A stretch of 64,000 bases of DNA from Certhia americana (GCA_018697195.1 CM031879.1:42147378-42211377); one strand, 5' to 3'; counted from the stretch's first letter, positions 24,985 to 39,877 are shown. The notes: generated from the sequence alone by a model not told the origin. Numbers and translations: made by a program.

Positions 24985-27314
24985 GGATCCTTCAATTACA
25001 CCAAGATTTCACCCAGGGTGCATTTGTATATTACAGGCAGTCACAAGCTTGATGGGTACTACAGGCAGGTTCAGTTCATCATGTCTGCTCCTTTGAAAGA
25101 CAGAGGCCAGATTGTTTTTCCTTTACTTATGTGTAACCGTCCCATCCTGCAGTAGGTGTGCATCAACTTGAGAAAAGTTTGTTCAATGGTATTGTTTGTC
25201 CATGTCATTCCTGTTCTGTGTACCTGCTTCCTGACAGTTCTTCCAATGAGGATATGAAAGAATAAAGAAAACTCCCCTTTTCTTTCTGTGATATTGAGCT
25301 GAATCAAATTGTGTATCCAACCATTTATTTTTATTAAAGTTCAAATTTGTCCTATCTAGATTTGTTTGTGAATAAAGATTGTCTTCTTTTCTCCTTTCAT
25401 CTCATTTTTGGATGTTGCAAAATAAATAAATGGAAGTACTAATCAACTTCTACAACTAATCATGTTTTGTGTATGATTCCTCCACATGAGTTTGAAATGT
25501 AGTATGATTAGATTCCTACTGTCTTGCAGTGGAAGTTCTGCCCAAGAGAAAGAGAAGAAACTGAAAATATCCTAGAATATGTTATCTTCTTGGCGTTTGT
25601 GCTCTGTCCTAAAAAAAATGCAGTAATGTCATCTCTGATGCAACCAATGGCAAATTGTCTAGAAGCTATGATAAACATGATGATTAAGAAGTGTTTTTGT
25701 TAAGGATTGTGGCCATTTGTGCTGCATGGACTGAAACAGAATCTGGTTAAGGATTATCTAGATATGCTTTGATGTGCTGTAAGATACCTTGATATTCATG
25801 AATGTGCTGCTGTTTGCTAGATGTTATCTTTGTTCCTTAGAGCTCTGACTTCAGTGCACCTGCTCCTTATTTTAACATCAGATTTACAGAAAAGGTTTCA
25901 TGTTGGTTCATGTTCTCTCAGTTGACAGATGAGTTAAACTCCCACAGAAAGTTTTCCTTCTTAGCTCACTGGCTCCCCAGTCAAGGATTTGATGTTTCCA
26001 GAACAATTTGGGAAGCTTAGTAGAGCATGTAGTTTCTGACATGGCATTTTGAAAACATCACATCATATGAATATTTTGGAACTCTGAACCATAAATATGG
26101 TACTGTATTGTTACTTTTATAAAAAATGCACAGTAGAGACCTTGAAGGACATTGTCTCTGTCATGCTTGACATGAAAATCAGGTAGATGCCTGTTTGTTG
26201 TTTCTCTGTAAATGTAAGAGCTTTCAAACCTTTCAAAGCTAAACTTATGCTCTCAGTATGGACTATTTCTGTTAGCTCTTTACTCTCAGAAATCAAAAAA
26301 CTTGTAACCTTGCAGAGTAGAAGGGAAATTCTGACAAAAACTGATAGAGAGATGATAAACATCAGTGGGATTCCCTGTGATGCATCTCATTGCTGCCAAA
26401 GATGCCAATGATAGCAGCACTTTAATTCCAGAAGAATGAGTTCAGGGACATTCATCATTGTCTTGTTGCTTTCAGTCCTCCTTTTCCTCAATCTCCAACC
26501 AATCAACCCCAATCTCCAACAAGATTTCTTAAAGCTGAAGAGAAAGTCATGACTGCTTTCAGAGATGCAAATTGGCTGTGATAGAGTTGGCAATATCTTC
26601 TGTCCATTGAAACTTCAGCAGCAGGTGCTTGCTTCACAGCCTAATTATACGTTAACCAGCAAAAGTAGTTCTACATCCTTTGCAGGAATCATTGGAATCA
26701 GGAAACATTGATTATCCACATGATCATTACTACTGGTCCAGCTTAGCCAGAACTGCACAGAATTATAACTGAATGGATGATCCCAACATTCTCACAACAC
26801 ATAGCCCAGTGTTGGACAGAATGCTGCTATGGACAGGGAGGTATCTGCCCTCCATCCAACCTTCTTTGTCTGAGGACATGGAGGAGATTTGTCATTTGCT
26901 ATTCAAGCTGTGGTCTGGGACTGCATATCGTGGAGCAGGATTCTTCATCTTTCCCTTCAGTTCCATCAGTGTCCACCTCCATTGTGCAGCCTCTCTCAAC
27001 CTCTGCTCATGGTGCTGTGGTTGCTCATGCCCTTGCCCACAAAGTCGTGAAACTCCTTGGAGTTTTTTTTGTTTCTGTTTTTCTTTTCAGAATGCTGAAA
27101 TGCATGCATAGCTGTGAACTGTTTTCTATTCAGTGTCACTCTTTGTTGAGTTGTTACCTACACTGAGCTTGCCTTTACTTACACTGCCCTGTTCTCCTTG
27201 AATGTGTGTCTTGTCCTGCATAGTTGTAACGATCAGTGTTAATAACTGAATCAGAGAATCAGAGTGTAGCTGATTTTTCAGCTCCTGGGCAGTCAATCAA
27301 GCTAGGAGTTAAGG

Positions 27315-27352
27315 AAAAAAAAAAAAAAAAAAAAAAAAGGAGAAAAAAAAAA
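27315..27352. repeat. Poly(A) tract
   Basis: Twenty-four As, GGAG, then ten As. No retrocopy is recognisable just upstream, so it is treated as simple repeat. Confidence 0.9.
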
Positions 27353-27722
27353 GCTCAGTAGAGACTAATAGATGCACGGAGTAGAGACTACTACCCTAAA
27401 CCTATACCTTGTAAATGGACTTAATGCCATCTGAAAGTCACTAAGACATAAAAGATGCAAAATTTGAATGCGGTTTCAATAAGCCACTTCTCAAAACAAA
27501 TTTCATTTTAAAGCCTCAGAATGGTACACATGTTTGTTAAAAGCCAGGAAGTACAAATATATCTTAAAATTAATTAGGAAAAGCCAAACTATTTCTGGTT
27601 ATTCAGAGAAAGCAGCAGAATATATAAATCCCTGGTCTGTACTGAAAGAGACCTCATGAAAATTGGGGTTGCTAAGAAAATCATTAAAACTTAAGAAAAT
27701 GCTGAAAAGTAAAATTATCATC

Positions 27723-27773
27723 ACTATTTGACTCCTCATAACTCTGTATAACTATTTGACTCCTCATAACTCT
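27723..27773. repeat. 28-base tandem duplication
   Basis: A 23-base string starting ACTATTTGACTCC occurs at 27723-27745 and again, identical, at 27751-27773, with GTATA between. The identity implies a recent event. Confidence 0.95.
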
Positions 27774-28910
27774 TAAACTGCATACACAGCAATATGTATG
27801 CATTTTCAGCAATAGCATTGCATCATTACAGTGAAATGAATATTGGAACAGGTGAAGGGCCTTCACTTAGGTTTCATTTAAGACTTCCAACAAAGACAGG
27901 CAGTTCTTAACTGATACTTAGTTTCCCTGCAGGAAGTATACTTACCTTTGTGGTATGGCAGGGTACTCTACAATGGCTTTTCAGTGCGTTGGGATTTTTT
28001 TCCTTGTTTTATTTTACAGCTAGTCTTCACACTGAGCTGAGGAACGGTAGCATGTAATTTAATATAATGATGGTTATTGCAGAGGTAATTGTTGCATGGA
28101 TGATATTAAAGGAACACTTTGCAGCTGATGAGCACTTCACATCCCATTTCAAAGCTAAAAGACCCTCAACATATACACACAAAGAAAGAGAAGCTGCATC
28201 ATTTAGATCTTTTTTTTTCAGAAAGCATTAGAGTATTCTCCAGTATGAGGAATATTTATTAGCTGTCCTTGTATGTGATTTGCCAGCATAAGCAACAAAG
28301 AAAAATAAAACAAAGCCACCAAATGCTGTGGTTGAAAGCCTGTTACTGGCTTACTAACCACTTTCTGAAGTTTGGGAATAAATGAGTAGATAGTTTTAGA
28401 CATTAGTAGATATCTTCATAATGGAGACGCATACTATAATTAACATTTTCCTTTTTGTCATTACTGTTCATAACCCTACGTGTGTGCCGGCTGGCCTGTA
28501 TGTTCCTTTGTGGGAGTATATCTGCTCTTGGATAAATAACAGAGTTTGGCTGTATTCTGCTCTTCAGTTTGGACTAAGGTGTGTTGTGTTTACATGTTTG
28601 TTGCTTGACTTGTAAGCCATCTGTCTTAAGAGGGGAGATGTGAACTGGGGAGAACAGCTTCTAGCTTCTTGGCAAAGCCTTTTAGATTTCCAACAAACCT
28701 GCAAGGCTGATTTGGTTAACATGCAAACTACAGAAGGTGATCTCAAGGACATAACCATTCAAAAGCAGAGCAGAAGTGATATGAACATCACAGCAGAACT
28801 GCTGTGGTGTTCATATGTACTTTAATGGTTTTAATAAGTGGAACAATCTGTTGGCTGCTTGCAGAGCTAGATCATGAATTCCCTATTTTGTAAATCTGTG
28901 CTGAGACTGG

Positions 28911-28933
28911 GAAGCTTAGTAGAGCTAAGCTTC
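28911..28933. repeat. Perfect short inverted repeat
   Basis: GAAGCTTAG (28911-28919) pairs exactly with CTAAGCTTC (28925-28933) across the loop TAGAG. Confidence 0.85.
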
Positions 28934-31727
28934 AGCCCCTTCAGCTCCTGGGACTAACTAAAAGTCCACAATATTTTCTGTAAGAGAAGATGTCTAAATT
29001 CAAAGCAATGGACAATGCAAAATTATTTAGATTTTAGAACTTCAGGGGGAGTATAGAGTATCAGAACACGTAAGACTGCAGTATTTCTCTTTACTTAACC
29101 AACTATACACTTTCCTGTGTAAGAGTTGCTAGTTTTCAGTTGCCAGGTTATAATCCAGATTAGAATGAATTTTAATAACAGATAAAATTATTCTTAAACA
29201 CAGTTTGTGTGTACACCCTTTTGAGACACACCAAGGACTTGTGTAAATGTTTTCTGTAAAGGTAAAGTATTCAGGTCAAGTACGTAGTATGCTCTTAAAT
29301 TTAGGAATTTTCCTACACTTCAGCACTGCCTCTCTCAGTGAGCCAGGTTTGGGAATGCGACTGATAGCCAACTGGCTTTTCTTTTCAGAAGACTCAAAAT
29401 GCTTGAACAAACAAGTTGTGAAAGCTTCCAAAGGGAAATTGCCTAGACTGGAGCTTGTCTGAGGAGAGTTTGTCATCAAGGGGAATTCTCTGACATCTAA
29501 AAGTCTTTCACCAGCAGTAGACGTCCCTTACATAGAAAACACTGCCAAGCACTCATAGAAATATTTGAACTGGAAATGACTGACTAATTGATTGACTGTG
29601 CCTTTTCTACCACAGCCTTTTTTCTTCTTCTTTTTGCTTGTTTGTTTGTTTGTTTTCTTTTTCTTTTTAAATCAGGCAGTTAAGAAACCAAAGACATTCC
29701 TGGCCAGGACAGTTTCCTCAACTCAATTTTCCCATTTCCTCCCTTGGTTCCACCAGTTCTGCTGGGACAGAAAGTTCTGCTGCAGCCTGCTCAAGATTCA
29801 TCTCCTTTAGCAACTCACACTGAGTTTCTCTAGTCATTTGCAGACCCTTGATCAACCACTGGTTGTGAACAGAGGCAGGAGGCTAGAAAACATGCCTTTG
29901 GTGTCCAAGAGCAGCCAGAGGAACTACTTCACTGGGAGGGACAGAGAGGTCAGTGCAGTCTTCTGGGAACTGGGGGCTGTGGTTTCAAACCTCTTTGTAA
30001 ATGAATTGTCAGTGTAGGGATGTTATGTGGAGGGTGTCAGTGGTGGCACTATGTTCTCATGTCCTACTGCAAGGGTTTTGACATTGCTTGCTTTTGAAAT
30101 GAAATATTTATCCAGCTCTGGAAGAGAATTCTAGGCTGCAAACCATGAGTGGAGACATACTTCCTCGTGGCCCTGTGTTAGGCTTTCATATTACTGAGGG
30201 ACTCAGCATTTCTCATTGCTTTGTTTTTTGCTCAGTCTACTAACTGCTGTGGATCGTGCTCTCAGAAGTCTCATTCACCTTGTGCACAGCAAAGAGGGAG
30301 CCTCAGCCTTCAGGAAAGCATCTGAAGGTCCCATTAAAATTCAGTTTTTGAAGTCTCCCAAGCTGTACTTACCATTTTTCATTTATTCAGACCTCTGTGG
30401 AACCTTTGGCTGTTTGAAGCACTCTTTTTCATTTTTAGCATGCAGCACAATACCTTTCATCAACATCTTTTCCCTGGAGTGTTGTTTGCATTTGCCTTTT
30501 TCTCTCCAGAGCTTGCTTACTTCTGAAGCCTGAAGTGCTCAGCTTGTAGTATTGGAGCAAATCTCCTGCTCTGGGTCAATTCCAAGATACAGAACTAACC
30601 TTTTCTCATTTTTTTTCCTTTGCTACCTTGCCAGGCTACAGCATTTCCTGCAAGATGACACATTAGAGTAGATAGGTGACAGCTCCCCTGACTTCTCAGG
30701 GGGTTTCCCTTCAGCTTCCTGAGCCTCAGGAGAAATTAGCTTTTCAAATCTTTTCTTAGCATCTTCTGAGGCTGTGTCAGAATTTTCCTCTACAGCTTGC
30801 ACTTCGTGCTTGAGTGCTTCAAGCTGCTGGTCATTTCTTCCTCTAGTAAGATCACTTCTTTCTCAGTCCTGCTTGACAAGAAGTTTGGAATTGTCTTCTC
30901 TTTGATTAAGATATTTAGCTTGCCTGGGCCTCAAGTGCTCTGTCTGTCAGGCAATTTAATGCTTAATCCTCTGGTTCCCCCTTAAATGGCACACATCTCT
31001 GTCTCAAAGAGCAGCTGGAGAAGAGAGAAAAAATTCCTTACAGGCATTTGTGATCTTGATAATTTCAGGAAATTGCAATGGTTGCCTGTGAGAATCTAGT
31101 GGGACAGCAAATGACTGCTTTCCATTGCCATAGTGCTCAACACCATCCTTCTCTCTTCCCTCAGCATCTTCAACCTTGAGATCCAGGGAAATGCTATAAA
31201 GGAGAAGTGAACTTACATGAACATTACGATGCAGTGTCTGAGCATTATCAGACATTGAACTGGTTAGTTTCCTTAATTTGGAAGGAACATCTTAAGTTAA
31301 GTGAGTATTAGAGTTAGTTAGTTAGTATTACTCATTAATAGACTGGCAAGATGAACTTCATTGCTACAAAATAGGACCAAGGCACCTGCCCCATCCAGTT
31401 TTTCTGATGTTGCTGGCAGGTGATCTCATGTGAGAGCTTTGTTGAGCCTCCCTGCAAGGAGGCTTCTTGAAAGGGCTACAATAGAGGGTTGAGGACATTT
31501 TGTAGTATTTTAAAATGTCAGTTCCAAACTGAAGTATTTTAATGTGAGCTTACTTAAAAGCAGTAGTACCAGTCAGGAAGAATTTTGCAAGCTGAACATG
31601 TATTTTTCTGTTGGACTTCCTGTGTGCAGGTTGCAGTCTTTACTGATGCTCAGTAGTTGTACCAGAGCCCAGATTTGGTATTTGTAACAGAATTTGTATT
31701 TCATGGTCACAAAAAGTAGAACTTTGA

Positions 31728-32017
31728 GGGAGACTTTTTACAAGGATGTGTTGTGACAGAACAAGGGGGAGTGGTTTCAAACTGAAAGAGGGCAGGTTTA
31801 GATTAAATATTAGGAGAAATTCTTAAATGAGAGTGATGAGGCAATGGAGCAGGTTGCCCAGAGATGCTTGGATTCCTCATTTTTGGAAATGTTCAAGGCC
31901 AGATTGGGTGGGGCTTTGAGCAACCTGGAGTACTGAAAGGTGTCCCTGTCCATGGCAGGGGGGTTGGAACTATATAGTCTTTAAGGTCCCTTCCAACCCA
32001 AACCAGTCTATGATTCT
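31728..32017 (+). mobile_element. CR1 LINE 3' end fragment
   Basis: This is sense-strand CR1 with its complete 3' end: GAACAAGGGGGAGTGGTTTC, GAGCAGGTTGCCCAGAGATG, GGCAGGGGGGTTGGAACTAT, AAGGTCCCTTCCAACCCAAA and a terminal CTATGATTCT. It is about 290 bases long, heavily 5'-truncated and relatively well preserved. Confidence 0.93.
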
Positions 32018-35000
32018 AAGTAGACTGGCCACTTTCACTTTCCTTTTTAGGGGTTATTTTTAAAGTGTTTCACTTTCTGGCTCCCCTCCATTTGACCTGT
32101 GGTGTAATGTTTGGACTAGAGATGCTTCTGGGGAAACATTAAATCCAAACAAACTCCTTTCCACCCTGTTTTTCATGAAATCTTTCTTGGATGGTCACTA
32201 AAGTTCTTTTTTTTTTTTTTTTTTTTCCATTACAGTCTCTATTAAACACAGACACACATTAGAGATCTCATGGTTAGTAGCTTTCCCAAACTAAAGCAAT
32301 TTTAAATGCTTTTTTGTTTGTTGTATTTTGGAAGGCAGTTAGAAATGCTGTGGTGCTTACTTGTTTTGTTTGTTTAATTTTTCTTTGTTTTGGGAATTTG
32401 GGGGAGGGTTGTGGGTTTTTGGCTTTGCTTTGTTTTTCCTGAGGATGAGATGGAAGAAGTGAGGAATTGGAAACACTGGAAATCCTTGGCAGAATAAATT
32501 TTTCCCCTTGGTAGTATGTCTGGAAATGAGAAGAGACGAGTTGTTAAAGGGTTGTTCTGTTATACTCTGATTTATGGAAACTTTCAGCAGTGACAATGCC
32601 TTCAACCTAAAGACATTTGAGTTCCTCCTTTCACAGCAGGCTGATGTGTTAGGTGGTCCTGGAGCCATGCAGACCATGCAGATGCCACATAGGGAAGCTC
32701 TGGGACCATTTTGAAGAGATATCTTTACTTTTGTAGGGAGTGCAGCTGAAGCAGAATGAAATATTTAGATCTCATTATCAGGAATTTACTGAATTGGTCC
32801 TTGATTACTGGTTCTTCACTTCTTAGATATGTTCCAGTAAAAAAAGCAATGAAGGTCAGGAACAGAAGAGGAGAGGGAACTAAATGATATGGGTGAAACT
32901 GATGTGAAAATTTGCTGTGGCTGCCTGAACATTTGCTGAAGCCTGGCTCCCCAAGAAGTTGCAGTATTTATCTTGCTTTATCCACACTTTATTCATTTCT
33001 TTTATGTCTCGTAAAATCATCAACTCAGGATGCTATAAAATCCTTGCTTGCTTTGCCTATGTCTAACATATCTATCATCTTCCTCTGCACACTCCACACC
33101 TGGAATAACATTACAAGGGGTCTCCTTCTCTTGTCTTCTCAGGCTGCCTTTGTGTCAGGGTCTTTAAATCAAACCATTTGCTTTGTATCCTATTGTTGGA
33201 TAAAATATGTATTTCATATGTTGCTTTGCTAGTGCAAGTATCTTATGAGACATTCTTCCTGCTGGATTGTTTTTTCAACAGTATCTGTTTTGAGTTGATG
33301 AATCTGAGAACTATAATCTGTATTTTTATTATGAGCTTCTTGGCACTGATGTGTAATAAATTTACTTCATTACCCCATCCAAGAGAAATACTGCTAAGTT
33401 GAGGGTCATGGATGTTTGATATCAATATCCTGTCTTTAATAAATCCTAGTAACTTCTGCAAAAAATCTGTCTGCTTTCTGTTTTGGGATATTCAGGAAGA
33501 AAAGTATGGAAAAATGAAATACGTTGGTCTTGGACTTCCTTGCTTTTCAGTGCCTCTGTCTGCTTTGTCTTCCTTGTAGATATCTCCAGGATGTTCTAAC
33601 TCATCCAGGCTGGAGCTGAGCCCAACACAGGAATGGGGTTAGTCCATCCATACTTACTGGGACTCACTCTCCAAGTTTTCACTTCTAGCATTTTAAAACT
33701 TCTGCCCTCTGAATTCTAAATTCTTTATATATAAGAGCTTCATACCCAGACAAATATTTTCTCTCCATGGCAGTGGCAAGCAAAAGACAATATGAGACTG
33801 GCAGGCTTGTGGAGTAGTGGTGTAACCAGAGAAAACCTACGTGATGAGAACCATGTGCTGTGCCTGGCATGTGGCACATGACTGCAGGCACTGCTGGTGG
33901 GAGTAGTGAAAAGACTTTCTCAGCGTAACATTTCCTGGTCCTTAGACTCTGCTAGTATTCCTGTCTTTCCATCAGGCTGACACCTATGCTGGCAGCTTGT
34001 TCTGATTTGCTTGTTGGGGATGGACAAAAAACCTTCAGAGTGAGCTGATGACTTTGCAGTGTGTTCACCTAAAGTGAAAGAAAGTAGATGAAATAAGAAT
34101 ATACTAGGCCTGTGTGGTTTTATTCTGGTTAGTTTCAGGAGATCCATGAAGCCCCTGCTGGTACAAAAACCTGGTACAGGGTAGGATTACATCTTGCTGT
34201 GCATCAATAGGTGAAACACCACCTTTTATCTACACCTAAAACTTGAGCTATGTTCTCATAATAAATGAAGGCTGTGGCACAGTACTTTCCAAAATGAGCT
34301 GTGATACCAAGATTTCAGTTTACTTTGGAAGATGCTACCAGGATGTAATTTTGTAGGTGGGTTTTCTGGACTGTTATAACTTGTCAAAACACACTTCAAT
34401 CAGTCAGATTACTGGAATTCCCTGGGGGAAAGCAGCCTTCAGAAGAATTAAAAACATAGTGTAGCAGCACAAATAGTTTTCTTGCCTGTTGCATAATAGG
34501 GTGACTTGCTTGGTTATTCTACGGTTGGTCCTTTACATGCCGAAAGAAGTATTTGGAAACAATAGTCTAGCCTACATTTAATGGCCTGATCTTTCTTTAA
34601 AATCTTGTTTCCAGCTGAGGGAAGAAACCAAAGTACGGTGAGCTTATGGAATTTCCTAATCATCTCATACCCTAAGAAAAAAGGTTTACTGTTTATGTGG
34701 AAGACAGGAAGCATGATTTTGCAATTACAGCATATGATAAAGACTCCAGAAATCCTGAGTTTTTAGTTCCACCACAGATCTGTCTACCATTCTCTCCTCT
34801 TCCTGCCCTCTCCTTTTTTAAAATTGGTCTAGGAGGACCTTGGAGCCTTGTGAGAAAGGAATCACATTGTCTCATGTTGCAGAATATCAGGACCTGTTGG
34901 TTCAGCAACACACCTAGATTTCCTCCCACAAAAAACAGTAGGGTGGATCTAGAATCAGACCATTGTGTGGGTGGGAGTGCAGGACACTTCATGTGCTGTA

Positions 35001-38000
35001 TAAATAAAGAGATTATGTGTTAGTATTGCTTCAGACAGAAAATGTCTACAGTGTACATAAACTACCCTTTGCTTTGGGAAATGGGACTGATACCAGATAC
35101 TAAAACCCAAAGCTCATGACTTTATCATTCACTGGTTTGCTTTTCAGCTCACAGAGCGATACTTTCCTGCTCTAAATACAGTTTATCACACCAAAAATCA
35201 GTGGTGCTATTGCAGTTGCTGTGACAGCCCTTGCTTTGAATGAGATATTCCATATGGAAAGCAGCAATTCCACATAGCACAGCACAAGGCTCACTGAAGC
35301 TAAGGAGGACTGCTGGCTTGGCTGATGCATGCTTCGTGATGCTTAATTTGGGCTGACACCATAACATCTGACCCAGTGGTGCTTTATTGCTGGTGTAGGG
35401 TTGCTGTGTTCCAGCTACAGTTGCTGGATCAACATTTGCTGTTGGTCTGCTGAGAAGTGCATGTGTATACACGAAATTGGGGTGTTCCTTCCACTATTTC
35501 CAGGAGCTAGCAAACTCAGAGGCATGGAGGAAAGAGGATGATAGTTGTTTATCCCCAGAACTCATTATGTTTCCAAGAGCTGTATTTGTGTTGTTTTTTC
35601 TGGAACTTACTTGTGCCAACAAGGTCATGAGGTTGGATTTTGACTTGTTTCATGTTTTGTAGATAGTTGTTGAGTTTCAGGAGGCCAACACCCTGCTGCT
35701 GGGTCAGGGTGGCATGGAGTTACGTCATGCTGTGCTAGTGAGCCTGCTGTGTTTTCAGAAGGAGAGACACCCAAAAGAAGCTGTGCTGTCTTGTGGTCGC
35801 AGCACAAACTTGGAGACTGCTGGAAGGGTCCCAGTCAGTTAACAACCTAACCTTATAGAACATTCCTGGACAAAAATAAATGAAGAAACCCCAGCTGACA
35901 AAGGAATAAACTAAATAAGCATGTGTTTCTGTCACTGTCTTTTCTGGAACAGTCCTGCCTTATGTACTTGCTATCGCAAATGAGGTTTGGGCTTATTTCT
36001 GTGTCACAAGCTTTTTTTTTGTGGGAGATGTGGTACAGGTAGAGTAATGGGTCACTTTCTACACCTGGTAATGCAGGCTCTGTACTGAGTCAGTTTCTGC
36101 TTGGGAATTCAAATTTTCATGGTAGTCTCAAAAAAACCCCAGCAAAACAACTCTTCAACACCACCATCACCAGTTAGAGCAGGAAGATGGTTGTAGGTAG
36201 ATAATTAAAAATTGTGTAATGTTAATTATATAGTCTGGCTAGGTATATGCTCCTGTAATACCAAGATAATACTTTGAAGGAGGGTATTATGGAGATGGCT
36301 CTTTTTGCATTGGTAAAGAGAGCAGCAGTCTGAAAACAGCTGGGGGTTGGTTTGGCAGCAAAATCTTAACCAAGCAGCCATCATGTTTTGCCATTTGCTC
36401 AGACAAAGTGCACATGGAACAAGGTTGACTCCTGACTTGACACCAAGACAGTGTGCAGTGCATACACACACTCTGTTCTTGTCACTGACTGAATGCTCCC
36501 AAACCTTTCCAGAGCTCTACCCATCAATGCCACTGGAAAATCAGTGGCCTTAGTGCCTTTTTCTTCTCCTTTACCAGCTGCACCTATCTGTGATGCTCTC
36601 TCCATGCATGGAAAGGCCACTGCAGCTTTTGGCTGCTCTGGTCCTCTCCATGCTCACCAGTGCTTTCCTCCCTCCTTCTTGAATATGTGGAGGCAGTGGG
36701 AATTAACACTGGGAAGTGCAGAGCCAACTGGCAGAAGGAAAGCCTGACAAGCTGTTCATCCACACTGGGATATGGGGTTTGATTTATACAACTGGAACCC
36801 TGAAAAGAGGTTTGAAAAGATACAGCTCAAGAGAAAAATTCAAGCTGACCTCTTGCCACACTTACAGCTGGAATCTGTGCTAAGTGAAACAGAGCTACCA
36901 GGTCTCTGCTACCTTCCACATAAAATGACAGTATTAACTGGACCCTTATTCAGGAAATTTTAAATTTAAATTTTGGCTTCTGAACCTCATTGGGAAAAAC
37001 AAACAAACAAACGAAAAAAAAACAACCCACCAACAAAATAAACTAGAAAAAAATTCACTCTTGGTGGAAAAGTTTTCCAACAGAAGCTGAGGAAATCATT
37101 ATTCTCTCTGTCAATCTCCTTCCTGCTTCCTCCTGTCTCCTCCTTCTCTGTCTCCTCCTTCCAATCAAAAAGTAGGGGAAGGAGAGAAGAGAAAAAGTTG
37201 GAGAAGGGAGAGAAAAAGAAAAAAAATAAATGCATTTTTTTAGAAGTAGGAAGGGATTTTTGTCATGGAAAAACTTGCAACATACCTTTGACAGACAAGT
37301 CCACCTATCCAGCAGGAGGGCTGCATGCCTGCCCAACATGGGTTGGGGAACAGATCATCTGTCTTTCTGTGATGGGTGGACATTGTGGTAGCACATTGTC
37401 CCAGCTCCAGAATCCTCCAGCAATTGCAACATGAGGCAGGGAAGAGAAGAGAGATTGAGAAGGTGGCAGAAGGTGGGAATACCCTGAGTCAGTGTTAAGA
37501 GACCAAAAGGAATCTACATTGCGAACTGTCCTGGAGAAACTATCACTTTGTGTAAATGCAGAAATCAGAATTTGAATCAAAGGTATGTTTTTCCATATTA
37601 AACCAAATGCCTTAAAATTCCATGTGAAGCAGCTGGCAGAGTAGAGGTGAGGTGCAGATCCATACCTATTTGTTTCCATAACATTTCAGCTTTTCTGGCT
37701 CAAATAGTGACTGACCCCTTTGGTTGTCTGCTCCCTTTTGTTATCAGTACCTTAGTGGATTTCCATATTTCAGTATGCTCAGTTCCTTACTCAAGATTAT
37801 TTGGCACAATCTATTATTTACCTTTCTAGGATCTGGTCAGTTAGCTTCTTTGATTAAAACTGCAGAGGCGAAGCAGGGCTCCATCAGCATCTGAAGATGG
37901 GCACCTTTCAAAGCTGTAGAAAATCCAGTATAGATGAGCTGCTGGGCTGTTCGCTCCTCTGGTGCTCTTCCTTTTTCACCTGTGTAAGTCCAGCTCTTTG

Positions 38001-39877
38001 GAGTTATTTGGACATAATCATGTCAAACTCTGTGTACATAACCTAATACACACAAAGCCTTTTTCACAACCCACACCTGAGATTGCAAACTCCCACCCCT
38101 AAGTGTTTGTATTTAGCAGAACCTCTCCCCTCCCTGTTGCACAGGGAGTGTCCAGACAGTATAGCATGGAAGCCATAAATAAACAGTAGTTCAGCTACAA
38201 GAAAGGCTAGGATGCTGATGGTTCAGAGTTCTTGGAAAGCCTGGGATGGTGTATAAATGAGGTCATATCTGAAACATCTTCAAATATGTTTCTAAAGCAA
38301 ATGCTGCACAATTAAATTAAGGTTGCAGAGGAATAAAAAAATAGAGATGGATTTGTTTTTCTCTTGAACAGGACAAAGATATCATATTTAATGATTCCCA
38401 TAGAAAAATGTGGACTTCAAAATTAAAGCCACAGATGTGTTGTCAATTGAAGAAAATATACTGGATTGGGATATACAGAGCTGTGTAAAACCTGAGGAGT
38501 TCTCACCTTTTCTTTCTAGCAGAGATATGTATTTTCCTGGGCTTTCTGGTTTGGCCTAATGTGCACATTCATGCAGTAATTATTTTTTATCTCAGGGTCA
38601 GAGACTGATGAACACAAGAGCTGTGCTGCAGATTGCTTCAGCTACCTCCTGCTGTCCCCACATGTAGCTCTGATCTTACTTGATAGATATTCTCAAGCTA
38701 CATTCCTAAGGATCTTTAAAAGAGCATTCTGTGGGTTTACAGAGCTAGATTTTTTTTTTACCCAGTTATGAATCTGAGACAATTTTCTGTTATTTGAAAT
38801 TCCTTCATCAAGGTTTTATTCAGCTGTCCCAAACACACTTGCTCCGTGTAAAAGCTGTGCTCCTGCCTTACTTACAGACACAGTCATTTTTGGTTGACTG
38901 AGCTTCTCTACTTTCATGTGGAGATTCTTGAATGACACAAAGAACCATATTAAAAATGGCTTCTACTTTCCTTGCTTGGTTTACAGAGGGGGTTTGTTGA
39001 GTCTCTTTGTCAAGTGCTTTAGACCTGGATTGTTTAAAAAGGAAACGTGGCTTCCTGAGGTGATCTAAGGATTCTTGTCCCAGGTCTCACAACCTGCCTG
39101 CACAGATCTTCCTGAAAACAGTAAGGCTTTTTGCAGTTTTCACCTTGACTATTCCCATTTACTTGGCAATTTTGGACGTGAAAACCTTTATACATGTATA
39201 AATGCCAAGATGCCTCAAGCAAGGATTTTTCATAGGGATTTTTCATAAGTTCTCAAATGTGTCAAATAGAGTATAAATATCACTATGTTATGCCCAGTAA
39301 ATAGCATGTCTTGAAAAGCCCGAGTTGTAGCAGTACCTTCATGTCCTTGTCAACCTCTTTCGAGTAGATAAGAAGCCCCCATTTTCAATTAACGAAACTG
39401 AATAAAGATGCTTAAATAGGTCAGTCTTGTGGCTTTGCATACAGCTCTGTAACAGACTTAGAAAGCTCTAATCTCCCAAGATCAGAGAACACCAAAGAAT
39501 TGCAGCCAAATTTTCATCTATCTTCTGCACTTGGTGCTTGTAAACTTGCACATGAACCCTCTTCCATTAGGATATTTCCACACACTAAAGTGCAAGTGGA
39601 AGGCCCAATTAGGTGGGTGGGCATTGTGTGGTTTGTACACACTGATGTGGTGTGGTGCATTTCTGCAAAGGGGAACCTGAGGCCACTTCTGCAGAATGCA
39701 TCAACCTTGCATCTCCAGGTCATTCACCGCTTCTCTGAGGAGCACACACACAAAATTAGGTTATATGTTGAATGTGAAGGTGAAAATACTTCACCCTGTC
39801 TAACCCTCAAATCAGTTAGAAGATTTATTTCAAGGTGTGTTTGATTTCTTTAATAAAGTTGAAGAATGCATCATGGC
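32018..39877. other. Intronic, no gene recognised
   Basis: This holds homopolymer and CAAA tracts only. Short frames around 34690-35020 and 36220-36750 overlap on both strands and carry no recognisable motif. Confidence 0.6.
32207..32226. repeat. Poly(T) tract
   Basis: Twenty Ts in a row. No mobile element is recognised beside it. Confidence 0.9.

Larger units (their letters stand above)
24985..31727. other. Intronic, no gene recognised
   Basis: This contains the 28-base tandem duplication, a poly(A) tract, a TTTG run and one short inverted repeat. No coding or RNA gene was recognised. Confidence 0.6.

Noticed and set aside
27315..27352. Poly(A) tract as the tail of a processed retrocopy
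   Set aside because: No gene-like sequence or target duplication is visible around it, and birds have few processed retrocopies.
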